From: Ahrensia sp.
GTDB lineage: Bacteria > Pseudomonadota > Alphaproteobacteria > Rhizobiales > Rhizobiaceae
NCBI GenBank assembly: GCA_028817895.1
Contig: JAPPOQ010000011.1
Location: 98,005 to 162,004, forward strand
Direction: 5' to 3'
DNA length: 64,000 nucleotides
This document shows, in pieces, positions 41,292 through 53,998 of this stretch. The translations under genes were made by a program, and so were the position numbers. Position 1 is the stretch's first letter. Each line of letters opens with the position of its first letter. The notes below the pieces were generated by a model. That model saw nothing but the letters and a program-made list of their open reading frames with translations, did not search any database and was not told the DNA's origin.

Positions 41292-43553
41292 ATGGACGGT
41301 CATGTGACTGGACCACGGGTTCTGCTGAAACATCTTCGCGACGCTATGGCGGAACCCCTTGGGCCCCAGGAGAGGCTCAACCGCATCGTGCAGCAAATCG
41401 CTGTGGCGATGACGGCACAGGTGTGTTCTGTCTATGTGCTGCGCGATGACGATGTGCTTGAGTTGTTTGCGACCTTCGGTCTCAATCCAACCGCCGTGCA
41501 CATGTCGCAATTGAAAGTTGGCCGGGGTCTGGTTGGTACCATTGCTGCAATGCGGCGACCCCTCAATTTGCCCGATGCGCAACAGCACCCGGCCTTCGCC
41601 TATCTGCCGGAAACGGGTGAGGAGATCTACAAGTCATTTCTTGGCGTTCCCATGACGCGCGCCGGCCGCTCTCTGGGCGTTCTCGTTGTGCAAACACGGG
41701 AAAGCAGGCGATTTGGAACCGAGGAGGTCGAAGCGCTCGAGACGGCCGCGATGGTTCTGTCAGATCTTGTTGCCACAGGCGAGTTGAAGGGATTGTCACA
41801 ACAGGGCACCGATCTTGTTCAAACCCGCCCGATCATGCTCAACGGTTTGCGGCTTTCCCCCGGTATCGGCATAGGACGTGTTGTTCTACATGAGCCTCGT
41901 GTCGTGGTCGAAAATCTGATCGCCGAGGACAGTGATACTGAGTTGCAAAGGCTCGCCGTCGCCATTCGCAAAATGCGTCGCTCCGTCGATGCCATGCTGG
42001 AAAATCGCGATATGGGCGGCGAAGGCGATCATGTCGATGTGCTGGAAAGCTATCGCATGTTCGCCCATGATCGTGGCTGGGTGAAGCGCATCGAGGCTGC
42101 GATTGCTCAGGGGCTGACAGCGGAAGCTGCCACACAGAAGGTGAGCCAGGACAATCGTCGCCGTCTTGTTCGCTCGGGCGACTCGTATTTGCGCGAGCGG
42201 TTGACCGATTTTGACGATCTGACACGCCGCTTGATGAAGGAGCTGATGGGGGAGGCGCAACCATCGCTCGACGAAGAAGGAGACTTCATCGTCGTTGCCC
42301 GTGACATGGGCGCTGCGGAGCTTCTCGACTACTCGCGACCCGGGCTGCGCGGGGTAGTCTTGGAGGAGGCTACCGCCACCAGCCACGTTGCGATTGTGGC
42401 GCGGGCGCTCGGTCTTGCCGTGGTCGGCAAGGTTGAGGGCGCGGTGGCGCGCTGCGAAATGGGCAACACCATCATCGCAGATGGCGATTCAGGCTGTGTC
42501 CATATTCGGCCGCCAGACGAGTTACTGTCATCCTATGATGAGCGCATCGCCCTGCGCGAGCAGCGGCAGGCCCGCTACATCGCGGCCCGGCACGAACCCT
42601 CCGTCACACGAGATGGAACGCCAATCGAGCTGTTGGTGAATGCGGGTCTGGCGATGGATCTGCCACAGATTGAAGCGACGGGCGCCGCCGGTGTTGGTCT
42701 GTTTCGCACCGAACTGCAATTCATGGTGTCGTCCAGCATGCCGCGCGTAGATGCGCAGGCCAAATTCTATCGCTCAATATTGGACGCCGCCAACGGCAAG
42801 CCGGTCACCTTTCGCACGCTTGATATCGGCGGTGACAAGCTGCTGCCCTATCTGCGCATGAGCAAGGAGGACAATCCTGCACTGGGTTGGAGGGCCATCC
42901 GTCTTGCCATTGACCGACCCGGGCTCATTCGTGTTCAGCTGAGGGCGCTGCTTAAGGCCGCTGCGGGCGAGGTTCTGCGCGTGAAACTGCCCATGATCAC
43001 GGACGTTTCGGAAGTCGCGCAGGTTCGCACTCTATTGAACAGGGAGATAGAGGCGCGTCGAAAACTGGGGCACGACATGCCCAGCACGGTCCATCTGGGC
43101 GCGATGATCGAAGTGCCAAGTCTGTTGTGGCAGCTTGATGAATTGATGCAGAGCGTCGATTTCGCCTCGGTTGGATCAAATGATCTGTTCCAGTTCATGG
43201 CAGCGTCCGACCGGACCAATTCCTATCTCGCCAATCGCTTCAATCCGCTGTCGCGGCCCTTTATGCGTGCCTTGAGAGAAATCGCCAGGGCGGCGGACAG
43301 AAATCAAACGCATCTTCAGATCTGCGGTGAAATGGCCGGCGAGCCAATCGCCGCCATGGCGTTGATGGGTATCGGATATCGTGCGGTCTCAATGTCTCCC
43401 GTTGCCATTGGGCCGGTGAAGGAGATGGTGCGCATGGTGGATCTGTCGGATCTTTCACAGACCGTTAATCGATTGGTCGATGAGAAAGGTGCGGCGCAAA
43501 CGCTCACCGAAGCGCTGACCGACTATGCCGACCAGCATGGAGTTCCGATTTAG
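41292..43553 (+). CDS. ptsP: Phosphoenolpyruvate-protein phosphotransferase, EI-Ntr
   Basis: 753 residues. An N-terminal GAF domain (about 20-165, [22 protein letters not shown]) is followed by the enzyme I domains: N-terminal region, phospho-histidine in [14 protein letters not shown] (His about 364), and the PEP-binding barrel ([38 protein letters not shown]). It starts the nitrogen phosphotransfer chain (EI-Ntr, NPr, EIIA-Ntr), a regulatory system without sugar transport. Its stop overlaps that of the convergent rppH gene. Confidence 0.96.
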   Translation: MDGHVTGPRVLLKHLRDAMAEPLGPQERLNRIVQQIAVAMTAQVCSVYVLRDDDVLELFATFGLNPTAVHMSQLKVGRGLVGTIAAMRRPLNLPDAQQHPAFAYLPETGEEIYKSFLGVPMTRAGRSLGVLVVQTRESRRFGTEEVEALETAAMVLSDLVATGELKGLSQQGTDLVQTRPIMLNGLRLSPGIGIGRVVLHEPRVVVENLIAEDSDTELQRLAVAIRKMRRSVDAMLENRDMGGEGDHVDVLESYRMFAHDRGWVKRIEAAIAQGLTAEAATQKVSQDNRRRLVRSGDSYLRERLTDFDDLTRRLMKELMGEAQPSLDEEGDFIVVARDMGAAELLDYSRPGLRGVVLEEATATSHVAIVARALGLAVVGKVEGAVARCEMGNTIIADGDSGCVHIRPPDELLSSYDERIALREQRQARYIAARHEPSVTRDGTPIELLVNAGLAMDLPQIEATGAAGVGLFRTELQFMVSSSMPRVDAQAKFYRSILDAANGKPVTFRTLDIGGDKLLPYLRMSKEDNPALGWRAIRLAIDRPGLIRVQLRALLKAAAGEVLRVKLPMITDVSEVAQVRTLLNREIEARRKLGHDMPSTVHLGAMIEVPSLLWQLDELMQSVDFASVGSNDLFQFMAASDRTNSYLANRFNPLSRPFMRALREIARAADRNQTHLQICGEMAGEPIAAMALMGIGYRAVSMSPVAIGPVKEMVRMVDLSDLSQTVNRLVDEKGAAQTLTEALTDYADQHGVPI

Positions 43554-44071
43554 CCTGCGTTGCCGAACATGCCGAAACGACGGACCAGCTCTTCATAGAT
43601 GTCGCGCTTGAAGTCGACGATCAGATCCGCAAGCTCGCCAAACTCCGCCCATCGCCAATCATCAAACTCCGCCTTGTGGCCGTCCGGTGGCGGATTGATC
43701 GCAATTTCGCTTTCATCTCCGGTGAAGCGATACACAAACCATTTTTGCTTTTGCCCGCGATACTTGCCCTTCAGCCCGATGCCCCACAACGATTTGGGCA
43801 GATTATAGATGAGCCAGCCTTCCGTCTGCGCCAGCAGTTCAACACTGTGGATGCCGGTTTCTTCATAGAGTTCGCGCAAAGACGCAGGGTGCGGATCTTC
43901 GCCCTCATCTATGCCCCCCTGCGGCATTTGCCAAAGCTTGGGAGACCCGGAATGTTCCGTGTTTCCTTCCCTCATCCGTCGGCCCACCCAGACCCTGCCG
44001 TCCTTGTTGAGCAGCATGATGCCAACGCATGGGCGGTAAGGCAGACCGGCGGCGTCTTCAAGCGGGCTCAC
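43550..44071 (-). CDS. rppH: RNA pyrophosphohydrolase RppH
   Basis: 173 residues. The Nudix box is [22 protein letters not shown]. The N-terminal [21 protein letters not shown] and the [13 protein letters not shown] block are typical of RppH rather than other Nudix enzymes. It converts the 5' triphosphate of mRNA to monophosphate and so starts RNA decay. It is coupled to the upstream YibQ-like gene by an ATGA overlap. Confidence 0.94.
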   Translation of the reverse strand: MSPLEDAAGLPYRPCVGIMLLNKDGRVWVGRRMREGNTEHSGSPKLWQMPQGGIDEGEDPHPASLRELYEETGIHSVELLAQTEGWLIYNLPKSLWGIGLKGKYRGQKQKWFVYRFTGDESEIAINPPPDGHKAEFDDWRWAEFGELADLIVDFKRDIYEELVRRFGMFGNAG

Positions 44072-45222
44072 CGCGGGAAGTCTCTGATGAGCGTCGAAAG
44101 AGGCACCAACAGGAGACCGCGTTTCCCGGCTCCTTCCGCCCAGTCTGCGATCATATCGACAGTCTGAGGAAATGCGGTTGCCGTCGCGATTGCAAAGCCG
44201 CTATTGCGGGCCAGAAGTTCGACAGCCTCAAGTTGCGCTCGAATGCTGGGCCGATCACGCGCTTCGTCGATGACGATGTTCCCAGAGGCATGTGGCATGC
44301 GGATGTCTTGTGCAAGATCTGTGGCGATGCTTGCGCGCACGGTGCCATCGTCGAGATAGGCGAGCCCACGACCGTGAAGTTCCCGCAGGATAGGTTTCAG
44401 CGCTTCGGCTTGCCCGCTCAGGCCAGCGCCGAGATAGTTCATCACGACGGGGTAGTTTGTCATGCGGCCCAGAGACCAGCGCAGATTGCGAAGGTTCTCG
44501 CCACCAATGCCATCCATTGTGAGCGTGCGAGGGCCGGGATCGACACTTGGATATCCAAGAGGTTCCATAGGCAATTGCAGAGCAATCTCATGCCCGTCCT
44601 TGATGGCCGTCTGGCCCCAGCGATTGAGCGAATTCCCCAGCGGGGAGAAGGCGAGCGTTATGCCAGCTGGAAGCTTTTGGATCGCCTCCTGTGTTCCGGA
44701 TTGGCTCAGGCCGAAGCCACCGATCACTATGGCGATGCGGTTGGCACCGGCAGTTCCACTTGACTGAGAATAGACATCCAGAGGGCGTACCCCGCCCGTG
44801 GAGATGCGCGGCAGTGCCCCGAATTCCGACGGCTCAACAAGATCGGGATGCGGCAACCATTTGGAACGCGCCTGCCGCTGCGGTTCGACCTGCGGTGTAA
44901 AGGTCGGTTGCTCGGTTGCGCCCGAGGCGGGGACATCAACCGGAGAGAGCGGCTCCAGCGGCTCCAGCGGGGTAAGTGGCTGCAACTCGCCTTCTTCAGA
45001 CGCGGCATCTGACGTTTCATCATCGCCATCGGCACTTTGTGACGGCTGTTGATTGTTGTTGATGGCAACCACTGCGGGTGCATCACTGTCGCGCGACGTC
45101 AAGGCGACAAAGGCCGTTGCCCCCACCATGCCGATGATGGCGAGGAAAGACAGCACATAGCCAACAGGCATTCGCCGCTTGCCGTCCTTTTCCAAACCAA
45201 TGGGCTTGTGGAGTTCGCTCAT
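44068..45222 (-). CDS. Divergent polysaccharide deacetylase family protein (YibQ/DUF610)
   Basis: 384 residues. Cytoplasmic tail, one membrane anchor (about 19-41, [21 protein letters not shown]), then a low-complexity acidic/proline linker with the repeated LEPLEPLSP, and from about 150 the deacetylase-like barrel: [47 protein letters not shown] and [10 protein letters not shown]. Metal ligands of true NodB deacetylases are only partly kept, so a cell-wall or polysaccharide role is inferred. Between ctpA and rppH. Confidence 0.88.
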   Translation of the reverse strand: MSELHKPIGLEKDGKRRMPVGYVLSFLAIIGMVGATAFVALTSRDSDAPAVVAINNNQQPSQSADGDDETSDAASEEGELQPLTPLEPLEPLSPVDVPASGATEQPTFTPQVEPQRQARSKWLPHPDLVEPSEFGALPRISTGGVRPLDVYSQSSGTAGANRIAIVIGGFGLSQSGTQEAIQKLPAGITLAFSPLGNSLNRWGQTAIKDGHEIALQLPMEPLGYPSVDPGPRTLTMDGIGGENLRNLRWSLGRMTNYPVVMNYLGAGLSGQAEALKPILRELHGRGLAYLDDGTVRASIATDLAQDIRMPHASGNIVIDEARDRPSIRAQLEAVELLARNSGFAIATATAFPQTVDMIADWAEGAGKRGLLLVPLSTLIRDFPR

Positions 45223-45358
45223 TGCTTGAACCGCATCAAAGTAAGGCCAGCATACGGGTCATGGTGTGTCCATTGGAGCGTTCAATGCCTTCATGGAGCC
45301 GGTGCTCCAATCAAAATCGACTGGTCGCATCAAACGCTTCAATCGGGCGAGACTTGCT

Positions 45359-46708
45359 CTAGACGCGCTTGCAGCTGTCGGGTCCCAGAACGTCGTCCTT
45401 ATTGGGAGGAAAGGCCGCGTTTGTGATGTTGCCGCGCAACAAATCCATCGCATATTTCAGCTGCAGATCGTCTTTCGGGTCCGGCGGAACATAGGCAAAT
45501 GAGCCGGAACCGGAATCATCCTGGCTCTCACCTTCGATTGAATTGCGCAGATTGGATTCGCCACGCGCTTCAACACGCCCCTGCAATTCTTCAGGCAGCG
45601 GTTGTTCAACGCGAATGTCGGGATCGATGCCCTTGCCCTGAATTGAGCAGCCAGACGGCGTGTAATAGAGCGCCGTGGTCATGCGCAACGCGCCGTTACG
45701 TCCAAGTGGAATGATCGTCTGAACCGATCCCTTGCCGAAAGACCGCGTTCCAAGAACTGTTGCGCGGCGGTGATCTTGCAGTGCACCGGCCACAATTTCG
45801 GAGGCCGAGGCGGAGCCGCCATTGACCAGGACAACAACGGGTTTTCCGCGGGTCAAGTCGCCGGGCGTCGCGCTCTTGCGCTCGACATCATCCTTTTTGC
45901 GGCCGCGTGTCGAAACGATCTCGCCGCGATCAAGAAAGGCATCGGATACGCTTATGGCTTGGAACAACAATCCGCCCGGGTTCAAACGCAGGTCCAGCAC
46001 ATAGCCCTTGAGCTGGTCATTCGGCACCCGATCGCGGATCTTGCGGATCGCATCCTCCATGCCCTTATAGGTTTGCTCGGTGAAGCCGTTAACGTCGAGA
46101 TAGCCGATATCATCGCCTTCAACGCGGTATTTGACTGATTTTACGACGATTTCATCGCGCACGATCTTGATCTTGAGAGGCCGATCGGCACCGCTGCGCA
46201 GGATTGTCAGAACAATTGGCGTGTTAATGAGGCCGCGCATTTTCTTGACCGCATCTTGAAGGCTCATGCCACGAACGTTCTCGCCGTCGATCTGGCTGAT
46301 CAGATCACCCGACAAGACGCCCGCCTTGGCCGCCGGAGTATCGTCAATCGGTGCAATGACCTTGACGAGTTCATTCTCCATGGTGACTTCAATGCCCAAG
46401 CCGCCAAATTTGCCGGAGGTCTGGGTGCGCATGTCGGCCGACTCTTCCGGGTCCAGATAGGAGGAGTGCGGGTCGAGAGACTGAAGCATGCCGTTGATGG
46501 CATTTTTGATGAGCTCTTTTTCGTCCGGCTCTGATACATATTGCGACCGCACGCGCTCAAAAATATCGCCGAAAATATCGAGCTGCCGGTAGACTTCGGC
46601 GCCCGCAGCATCGGCCTTTGAAGTGATCAGACCGCCCTGATGCGCGGCCATCATGCCAAGCGCGCCAACGGCAGCGCCGGTAACCCAAAGTGTGACTTTA
46701 CGAATCAT
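45359..46708 (-). CDS. ctpA: Carboxy-terminal processing protease CtpA (S41)
   Basis: 449 residues with an N-terminal signal/anchor (VTLWVTGAAVGALGMMAA). A PDZ domain at about 95-170 (GLGIEVTMENELVKVIAPIDDTPA) precedes the S41 catalytic core: serine in NGGSASASEIVAGAL (about 300) and lysine in TRSFGKGSVQ (about 325). It acts in the periplasm on proteins and cell-wall enzymes. Its start overlaps the end of the EnvC-like gene by 11 bases, implying coupled synthesis. Confidence 0.95.
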   Translation of the reverse strand: MIRKVTLWVTGAAVGALGMMAAHQGGLITSKADAAGAEVYRQLDIFGDIFERVRSQYVSEPDEKELIKNAINGMLQSLDPHSSYLDPEESADMRTQTSGKFGGLGIEVTMENELVKVIAPIDDTPAAKAGVLSGDLISQIDGENVRGMSLQDAVKKMRGLINTPIVLTILRSGADRPLKIKIVRDEIVVKSVKYRVEGDDIGYLDVNGFTEQTYKGMEDAIRKIRDRVPNDQLKGYVLDLRLNPGGLLFQAISVSDAFLDRGEIVSTRGRKKDDVERKSATPGDLTRGKPVVVLVNGGSASASEIVAGALQDHRRATVLGTRSFGKGSVQTIIPLGRNGALRMTTALYYTPSGCSIQGKGIDPDIRVEQPLPEELQGRVEARGESNLRNSIEGESQDDSGSGSFAYVPPDPKDDLQLKYAMDLLRGNITNAAFPPNKDDVLGPDSCKRV

Positions 46709-48059
46709 TGTCTGGCCCTTCTGCGGCTCTCGCCCACCACGGAGCGGGATCGACGGGATTGCCGTCTTTTCTGAACTCTACATACAATACTGGTCTTGTG
46801 GAACCAAGTTTCACACCCCCGGTTGCGGCAACACGAGTTGCGCCCATCCGCCCAACCGGCTCACCGGTCAGAACGAACCGCCCTTGTGTCACATCCGTAT
46901 CCGCCATACCGGACAAAACGACGTGATGATCGTCGCCCACATTCAAAATGATGAGCTGTCCGTAAGAGCGGAACGGACCGGCATAGACCACCCATCCGTC
47001 AGCCGGAGAGCGCACCCGGGCGTTTGGCCGCGTCGCGATGGCGACATTTGGGCTGGCATTGCTGGTCGCAGTTTTCTCGCCAAATCCATGCAGTTCAACA
47101 CCCTGTACCGGCAATGGCAGAGCGCCTTTGGCATCACCAAAAGCCACTGCTGGCGAAAGGCGGCTGTTATCGGCGGTCTTGGGATCAAGGCTCGCCAAAG
47201 GGGAGACCGCATTGCCGTTCCCAGCTTCCAAGGACGCCCGTGCTCTGGCCAGTCGCTCTTCGGCGGCTTCGTTGCGTTGTGCCTCCGCCTTGCGCGCGGC
47301 CTTCGCGGCAGCTGCAGCGGACGCGATCTCTTTTTCAAGATCGGCGATCAGCCCTTTCAGCGACGTTGCATTGGCAGCCAGTTCAGCCGCTTTTCGGTTC
47401 TCTTCTTCCAGGGCCTCCTGCGACTTGCGTGCCAGGCTGTTCTTTTCCTTGATCAGCAAGGTCAGCCTTGTTTCGTCTTCCGCCAGTGCGTTGAGGCGCA
47501 CGCGCAACGCTTCACGCTCCTGTTCAATTTTACGTGTCGTCTGCGCCAGAACATCAAGGTCGGCCGTCAGAGAACGGGTTTCATCGCGAATTTGCGGCAC
47601 CACCGCGCCAAGCATGATCGCGCTGCGCACAGATGCGAGCGCGTCTTCAGGACGCACCAGAATAGCCGGAGGCGGGCTGCGGCCCATGCGTTGCAGGGCA
47701 CCGATAGTTTCTGCCAGCAAAGCACGACGATCGGCAAGAGACGCCCGAATTGTGTCACGCGTTCCACCAAGTTCAGCCAGACGCTGTTCTGACTGCGCGA
47801 CTTCGCCTTCGAGTTGCTGTCCACGCTTGGCGGCCTCAATCAGCGCCCGGTTTATGGCGGCCTGGTCCTGATTGAGCGCCGCAATTTCGACCTCGAGACG
47901 CTCCCGTCGGGCCGAAAGCGCTTCGATTTCACTTTGAACCTGACGCAATTCGCCAGTTTTTTCATCTCGCTGCTGCAGAACCTTATCGCTCGCCGCGGCG
48001 ACACCCCCAAGCGAGGACGCGAATGCGCAAGCACAGAGAATCGTGAGAAATCGCAGCAT
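46698..48059 (-). CDS. EnvC-like murein hydrolase activator (degenerate LytM/M23)
   Basis: 453 residues. Signal peptide (LTILCACAFASSLGGVAA), two long coiled-coil stretches (about 28-110 and 165-280, rich in Glu/Lys/Ala), then a C-terminal LytM/M23 fold (GWVVYAGPFRSYGQLIILNVG). The zinc motif of active M23 enzymes is lost: the HxH place reads HHVVLSGM. This matches EnvC proteins, which activate amidases at the division site instead of cutting peptidoglycan. Linked to ctpA by overlap. Confidence 0.88.
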   Translation of the reverse strand: MLRFLTILCACAFASSLGGVAAASDKVLQQRDEKTGELRQVQSEIEALSARRERLEVEIAALNQDQAAINRALIEAAKRGQQLEGEVAQSEQRLAELGGTRDTIRASLADRRALLAETIGALQRMGRSPPPAILVRPEDALASVRSAIMLGAVVPQIRDETRSLTADLDVLAQTTRKIEQEREALRVRLNALAEDETRLTLLIKEKNSLARKSQEALEEENRKAAELAANATSLKGLIADLEKEIASAAAAAKAARKAEAQRNEAAEERLARARASLEAGNGNAVSPLASLDPKTADNSRLSPAVAFGDAKGALPLPVQGVELHGFGEKTATSNASPNVAIATRPNARVRSPADGWVVYAGPFRSYGQLIILNVGDDHHVVLSGMADTDVTQGRFVLTGEPVGRMGATRVAATGGVKLGSTRPVLYVEFRKDGNPVDPAPWWARAAEGPDNDS

Positions 48060-48125
48060 GATGCGAGCCTATAGCGGCGAATTGCGGAGCGTAAGTGGCG
48101 AGTGGCTTACAGATTGTTTACCCGA

Positions 48126-48608
48126 TCAGTCGCGATGATAAGGATGGTTGATGGCGATTGTCGTCGCGCGATAAAGCTGCTCCATAATCAAGATGCGCAC
48201 GATCTGATGCGGCATTGTCAACTTCCCAAAGGACAGAGTGATTGCCGCCCTTTCCAGAACGGAATCACCATGGCCATCGGGTCCACCGATCAGCAATGCG
48301 AGGCCGGCTCGCCCGTCCTTCAAATGCTTGGTTACAATGGAAGCAAAATCGCGACTTGAAATCGCCTTCCCGCCTTCATCGAGTGCCAGAATCAGCGCTT
48401 TGTCAGGCAGTCTTTGCAGCAATCGCTGCGATTCATCACTCTTGCGCAATGCTGCGGTATCAGCCCGGCTCTCGGGCAGTTCGATGATATCGGGGCCGGA
48501 AAGGCCAAGGGGTCGACCGGATTGTGCGGCACGCTTTTGATAGCGAGCAACGAGTTCGGCCTCCGGGCCTCTTTTCAGCTTTCCGATTGCGCCAACGATC
48601 AGTCGCAA
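48126..48608 (-). CDS. rlmH: 23S rRNA pseudouridine1915 N3-methyltransferase RlmH
   Basis: 160 residues. SPOUT enzyme with LIVGAIGKLKRGPEAELVARY at the start, LALLIGGPDGHG in the SAM-binding knot, and the family ending LYRATTIAINHPYHRD. It methylates the pseudouridine at position 1915 in helix 69 of 23S rRNA on the assembled ribosome. It directly abuts rsfS, the usual pairing. Confidence 0.96.
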   Translation of the reverse strand: MRLIVGAIGKLKRGPEAELVARYQKRAAQSGRPLGLSGPDIIELPESRADTAALRKSDESQRLLQRLPDKALILALDEGGKAISSRDFASIVTKHLKDGRAGLALLIGGPDGHGDSVLERAAITLSFGKLTMPHQIVRILIMEQLYRATTIAINHPYHRD

Positions 48609-49007
48609 TCAGCGCTCTCCGCCATCGGCGATGGCATTCCACATCTTCTCCAGGTTGTAGAAGTCGCGCACCTCAGGTCTGAAAATGTGGACGATGACGT
48701 CGCCAGTATCGACCAAAACCCAGTCGCAGGCCGGAACACCTTCAACCTTGGGGGTACCGAAGCCGCCATCTTTCAGGTCGCGCAAAAGGCGGGCCGTCAC
48801 TGCACTAACATGCCTGTGAGAACGGCCGCTTGAAACGATCAAGTGATCGGCAATGGCGGATTTGCCTTTAATGTCAATGTGTTGGATTTCTTCTGCCTTG
48901 GCATCGTCAAGACTGCCAAGAATGGTTTCGAGCAGCGCATTTGAATCAGATTGCAGTGCGGCGCTGTCGACATTGGACTCCTGTCCAGTCTGTGCTTGTG
49001 CTTTCAG
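48609..49007 (-). CDS. rsfS: Ribosomal silencing factor RsfS, start codon unclear
   Basis: The C-terminal part is a typical RsfS: DHLIVSSGRSHRHVSA, FGTPKVEGVPACDWVLVDTGDVIVHIF and DFYNLEKMW. The frame stays homologous upstream (LLETILGSLDDAKAEEIQ, KGKSAIADH) back to about 48925, but no ATG, GTG or TTG occurs in frame between the TAG at 49011-49013 and the TTG at 48842. I give the first CTG (49007) as the outer limit. A start at TTG 48842 would cut off the conserved first 35-40 residues. An ATG with a good AGGAG (48971-48973) is present one base out of frame, which hints at a one-base deletion. RsfS binds uL14 and blocks subunit joining in starvation. Confidence 0.75.
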   Translation of the reverse strand: MKAQAQTGQESNVDSAALQSDSNALLETILGSLDDAKAEEIQHIDIKGKSAIADHLIVSSGRSHRHVSAVTARLLRDLKDGGFGTPKVEGVPACDWVLVDTGDVIVHIFRPEVRDFYNLEKMWNAIADGGER

Positions 49008-49127
49008 CTTCTAAGCCCTCTTTGGCGCGGGAAGAGTGAAATACGCATCTGCTCCCGCGAATTTGCCTCGAACAAAGCTAGAATAAGCAAGCCTCGGTGG
49101 CATTTTCAACAAATGAAATGCATTTGT

Positions 49128-49724
49128 TCACGCCTGTGATGCCGATCCCACAGACCGGATTGCGCTGGAAGACAGGCTGTTTCGCGGGCCATGCAGGAAA
49201 GTCCAGGCGGGCGGTTGCAGGCCGGGAAGATGCGCGGCGTCGGATTCGTCAATGCGAAATTTCCGCAATACCTTTGCCGCCAGAGCATTGTGCAAGGCCA
49301 TTGTGGAGCCGGGTCTGTCAATCACCGCAATGGGGAGCAGGGCTGCAATCTCGCGCCATCGCTGCCATCGATGAAACTGACCCAGATTGTCGGCACCCAT
49401 CAACCAGACGAAGTCCACAGCGACATACCGGTTGACAACGTGGTTGAGCGTGTCGGCTGTGAAACGGCTGCGCAAACTGGCTTCAAATGCCGTCACCTTC
49501 ATCGCCGGGTGGCTCGCAGTCGCCTCACAAGCGGCAACTCTGTCGGCGAGTGGCGCAAGATCATGCTGGTCCTTGAGCGGATTGCCGGGTGTTACCAACC
49601 ACCAGACCTGGTGCAATTTCAGCCGACGCAATGCCAGTTCGGCAATATGGAGATGGCCTGAATGCGGCGGATTGAAAGAGCCGCCCAACAGACCAACCCG
49701 CATTCCCGCCTCGACATGCGGCAT
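49128..49724 (-). CDS. nadD: Nicotinate-nucleotide adenylyltransferase NadD
   Basis: 198 residues from ATG 49722-49724 (MPHVEAGMRVGLLGGSFNPPHSGH). The ATG at 49703 is the alternative, but the MPHxExGM head is common in Rhizobiales. The nucleotidyltransferase motif GSFNPPHSGHLH and the SSSAIR (ISSTxIR-type) motif near the C terminus are present. It forms deamido-NAD in the cytoplasm. 32 bases after proA on the same strand. Confidence 0.94.
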   Translation of the reverse strand: MPHVEAGMRVGLLGGSFNPPHSGHLHIAELALRRLKLHQVWWLVTPGNPLKDQHDLAPLADRVAACEATASHPAMKVTAFEASLRSRFTADTLNHVVNRYVAVDFVWLMGADNLGQFHRWQRWREIAALLPIAVIDRPGSTMALHNALAAKVLRKFRIDESDAAHLPGLQPPAWTFLHGPRNSLSSSAIRSVGSASQA

Positions 49725-49756
49725 CCGCAGGTGGTGGCGGGCGACACGCACTGGCG

Positions 49757-51043
49757 TCAGCCGCGCACCTGACCATTGCCGCGCACGACATATTTGAAGC
49801 TGGTCAATTGCTCGACGCCAACCGGCCCCCGCGCATGCATTTTGCCCGTCGCGATGCCGATCTCGGCGCCCATGCCAAATTCTCCACCATCGGCAAATTG
49901 CGTAGAAGCGTTGTGCAACAGGATAGCGCTGTCGATCTCGTTGAAAAAGCGTGCGACGGCTGCGCCATCTTCGGCGATGATTGCGTCTGTGTGATTGGAT
50001 GACCAGGTGTTGATGTGGTCGATCGCGCCGCCGACGCCGTCCACCAAACGTGCGGAAATAATGGTGTCGAGATACTCCGTCGACCAATCTTCATCGGTCG
50101 CAGCGGTGATCTGCGGCGAGAGCTTCTGCAGTGCCTCGTCGCCACGCACTTCACATCCGCGCTTCATAAATGCGTCGATCAGCGGCTTCGCCAGTCGGTC
50201 TGCATCGTTTTCGTCGATCAGCAGAGTTTCGGCAGCCCCGCAAATGCTCACCCTGCGCAGCTTGGCGTCAAGCATCACGTCGATTGCCATATCGAGATCA
50301 GCGGATGCGTCGACATAGACGTGAACGAGTCCCTCCAGATGCGCAAAAACGGGAACGCGGGCATCATTCTGCACACGTTCGACAAGCCCGCGACCACCGC
50401 GCGGGACGATGACGTCTACCGTGCCATCAAGCCCTTTGAGCATTTCGCCAACCGCAGCGCGATCGGTGGTGGGCACAAGCTCGATCGCATCTTCGGGCAG
50501 CCCTGCCGAAATCAGACCCTTCACCATGCAGGCGTGGATCGCGCGCGAGGAGTTAAAACTGTCTGACCCACCGCGGAGGATCACCGCATTTCCGGCATGG
50601 AGGCACAGCGCCCCGGCATCTGCGGTCACGTTCGGGCGGCTTTCATAGATCACGCCGATCACGCCGAGCGGGGTGCGAATGCGGGCAATGTCGAGACCGT
50701 TTGGCCGCTGCCAGCGGGCGATTTCAGCGCCAACGGGATCGGGGAGGGCTGCAATCGCCTGAATGGCCGCCGCGATATCCAACACCCGGCCACGCGTAAG
50801 GTTGAGCCTGTCCAGCATTGGTGCGGGAAGACCAGCTTCCTCGCCATTGGCCATGTCGAGCGCGTTGGCGTCCAGAATATCGCTGACCGATCCGCGCATG
50901 GCTTCTGCCGCGCCGATGAGGGCGGCATGCTTGCGGTCGGTCGATGCGATGGCCAATTGCTTGCTGGCCGCGCGAGCGCGACGTCCCATGTCGAGCATGA
51001 GCTGCGTGATTTCGGCGCCATCCAGTTGTGTCTTGTCGAGCAT
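49757..51043 (-). CDS. proA: Gamma-glutamyl phosphate reductase
   Basis: 428 residues. Aldehyde-dehydrogenase fold with [29 protein letters not shown] (family signature), catalytic Cys in [11 protein letters not shown] (about 268), and [18 protein letters not shown] at the C terminus. It reduces gamma-glutamyl phosphate to the semialdehyde in proline synthesis. Its partner proB ends three bases upstream. Confidence 0.97.
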   Translation of the reverse strand: MLDKTQLDGAEITQLMLDMGRRARAASKQLAIASTDRKHAALIGAAEAMRGSVSDILDANALDMANGEEAGLPAPMLDRLNLTRGRVLDIAAAIQAIAALPDPVGAEIARWQRPNGLDIARIRTPLGVIGVIYESRPNVTADAGALCLHAGNAVILRGGSDSFNSSRAIHACMVKGLISAGLPEDAIELVPTTDRAAVGEMLKGLDGTVDVIVPRGGRGLVERVQNDARVPVFAHLEGLVHVYVDASADLDMAIDVMLDAKLRRVSICGAAETLLIDENDADRLAKPLIDAFMKRGCEVRGDEALQKLSPQITAATDEDWSTEYLDTIISARLVDGVGGAIDHINTWSSNHTDAIIAEDGAAVARFFNEIDSAILLHNASTQFADGGEFGMGAEIGIATGKMHARGPVGVEQLTSFKYVVRGNGQVRG

Positions 51044-51046
51044 GGC

Positions 51047-53358
<2,312 letters not shown>

Positions 53359-53387
53359 TTAGAGCAAAAGCGCCGGAACTTCCAAGT

Positions 53388-53936
53388 TCAGGCGGCCTTT
53401 GTTTCTCCAACAGCACCGAAGCGCGCTTCGAAACCCGCTCTCGTGAGCGAAACGCGGTTGCACGGAACCTCACAACCCCGCGTCGGGCAGAAATGCTGGT
53501 GCGTTTCGTCGGTGGGAACAAAGCCAAGCTTCTCAAGCACGCGATGCGAAGCCGGGTTGTCCTGATAGGCGCCTGAAGCGATCTCGTTGAAGTCGTAACG
53601 GGCAAACATATGCCTCAAGACAGCTTCCGCGGCTTCGCTCATATAACCGCGCCCCCAGAAAGGTTCGGCCAGCCAATAGCCAAAATCCGGCCTGTCTTCG
53701 ATCGAACGCAGGCCGACAACACCCATCATCACATTGGAATGGATCGTGAAGTTGTGAATGTCAGGATCGCTCATGGTCCTTTCGATCCAGGTGCGCGCAT
53801 CGTCCAATGCGTAGTTTGCCGGTACACCCGTCAGGAACCGCGCGACCCTCTCATTCTGCAAGTGCAGCGTGATGGTTTCGGTGTCAACTTCCAGCGGCGG
53901 ACGCAGAGTCAGCCTTTTTGTAATCAGTATGTCCAT
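53388..53936 (-). CDS. GNAT-family acetyltransferase (RimJ/RimL type)
   Basis: 182 residues from ATG 53934-53936, preceded by GGAGAGGAGAT. Typical Acetyltransf_3 layout: ITKRLTLRPPLEVDTE at the start, GYWLAEPFWGRGYMSEAAEAVL (acetyl-CoA loop), and ASGAYQDNPASHRVLEKLGF. Three Cys lie at the end (HFCPTRGCEVPCNRV). It probably acetylates a protein N terminus or small molecule. The place between rpmA and obgE is common in Rhizobiales. A terminator and a leader hairpin separate it from rpmA. Confidence 0.88.
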   Translation of the reverse strand: MDILITKRLTLRPPLEVDTETITLHLQNERVARFLTGVPANYALDDARTWIERTMSDPDIHNFTIHSNVMMGVVGLRSIEDRPDFGYWLAEPFWGRGYMSEAAEAVLRHMFARYDFNEIASGAYQDNPASHRVLEKLGFVPTDETHQHFCPTRGCEVPCNRVSLTRAGFEARFGAVGETKAA

Positions 53937-53969
53937 GGGGATCTCCTCTCCCTTTGTCCCCGTTCGGCA

Positions 53970-53993
53970 CCTGCCCCAACCACAAGGGGCAGG
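53970..53993 (-). repeat. Hairpin in the leader of the GNAT gene
   Basis: CCTGCCCC/GGGGCAGG, a perfect 8-base-pair stem with an 8-base loop, lies 34 bases upstream of the GNAT start and 10 bases beyond the rpmA terminator hairpin. Its function is unknown. Confidence 0.45.
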
Positions 53994-53998
53994 AATCG

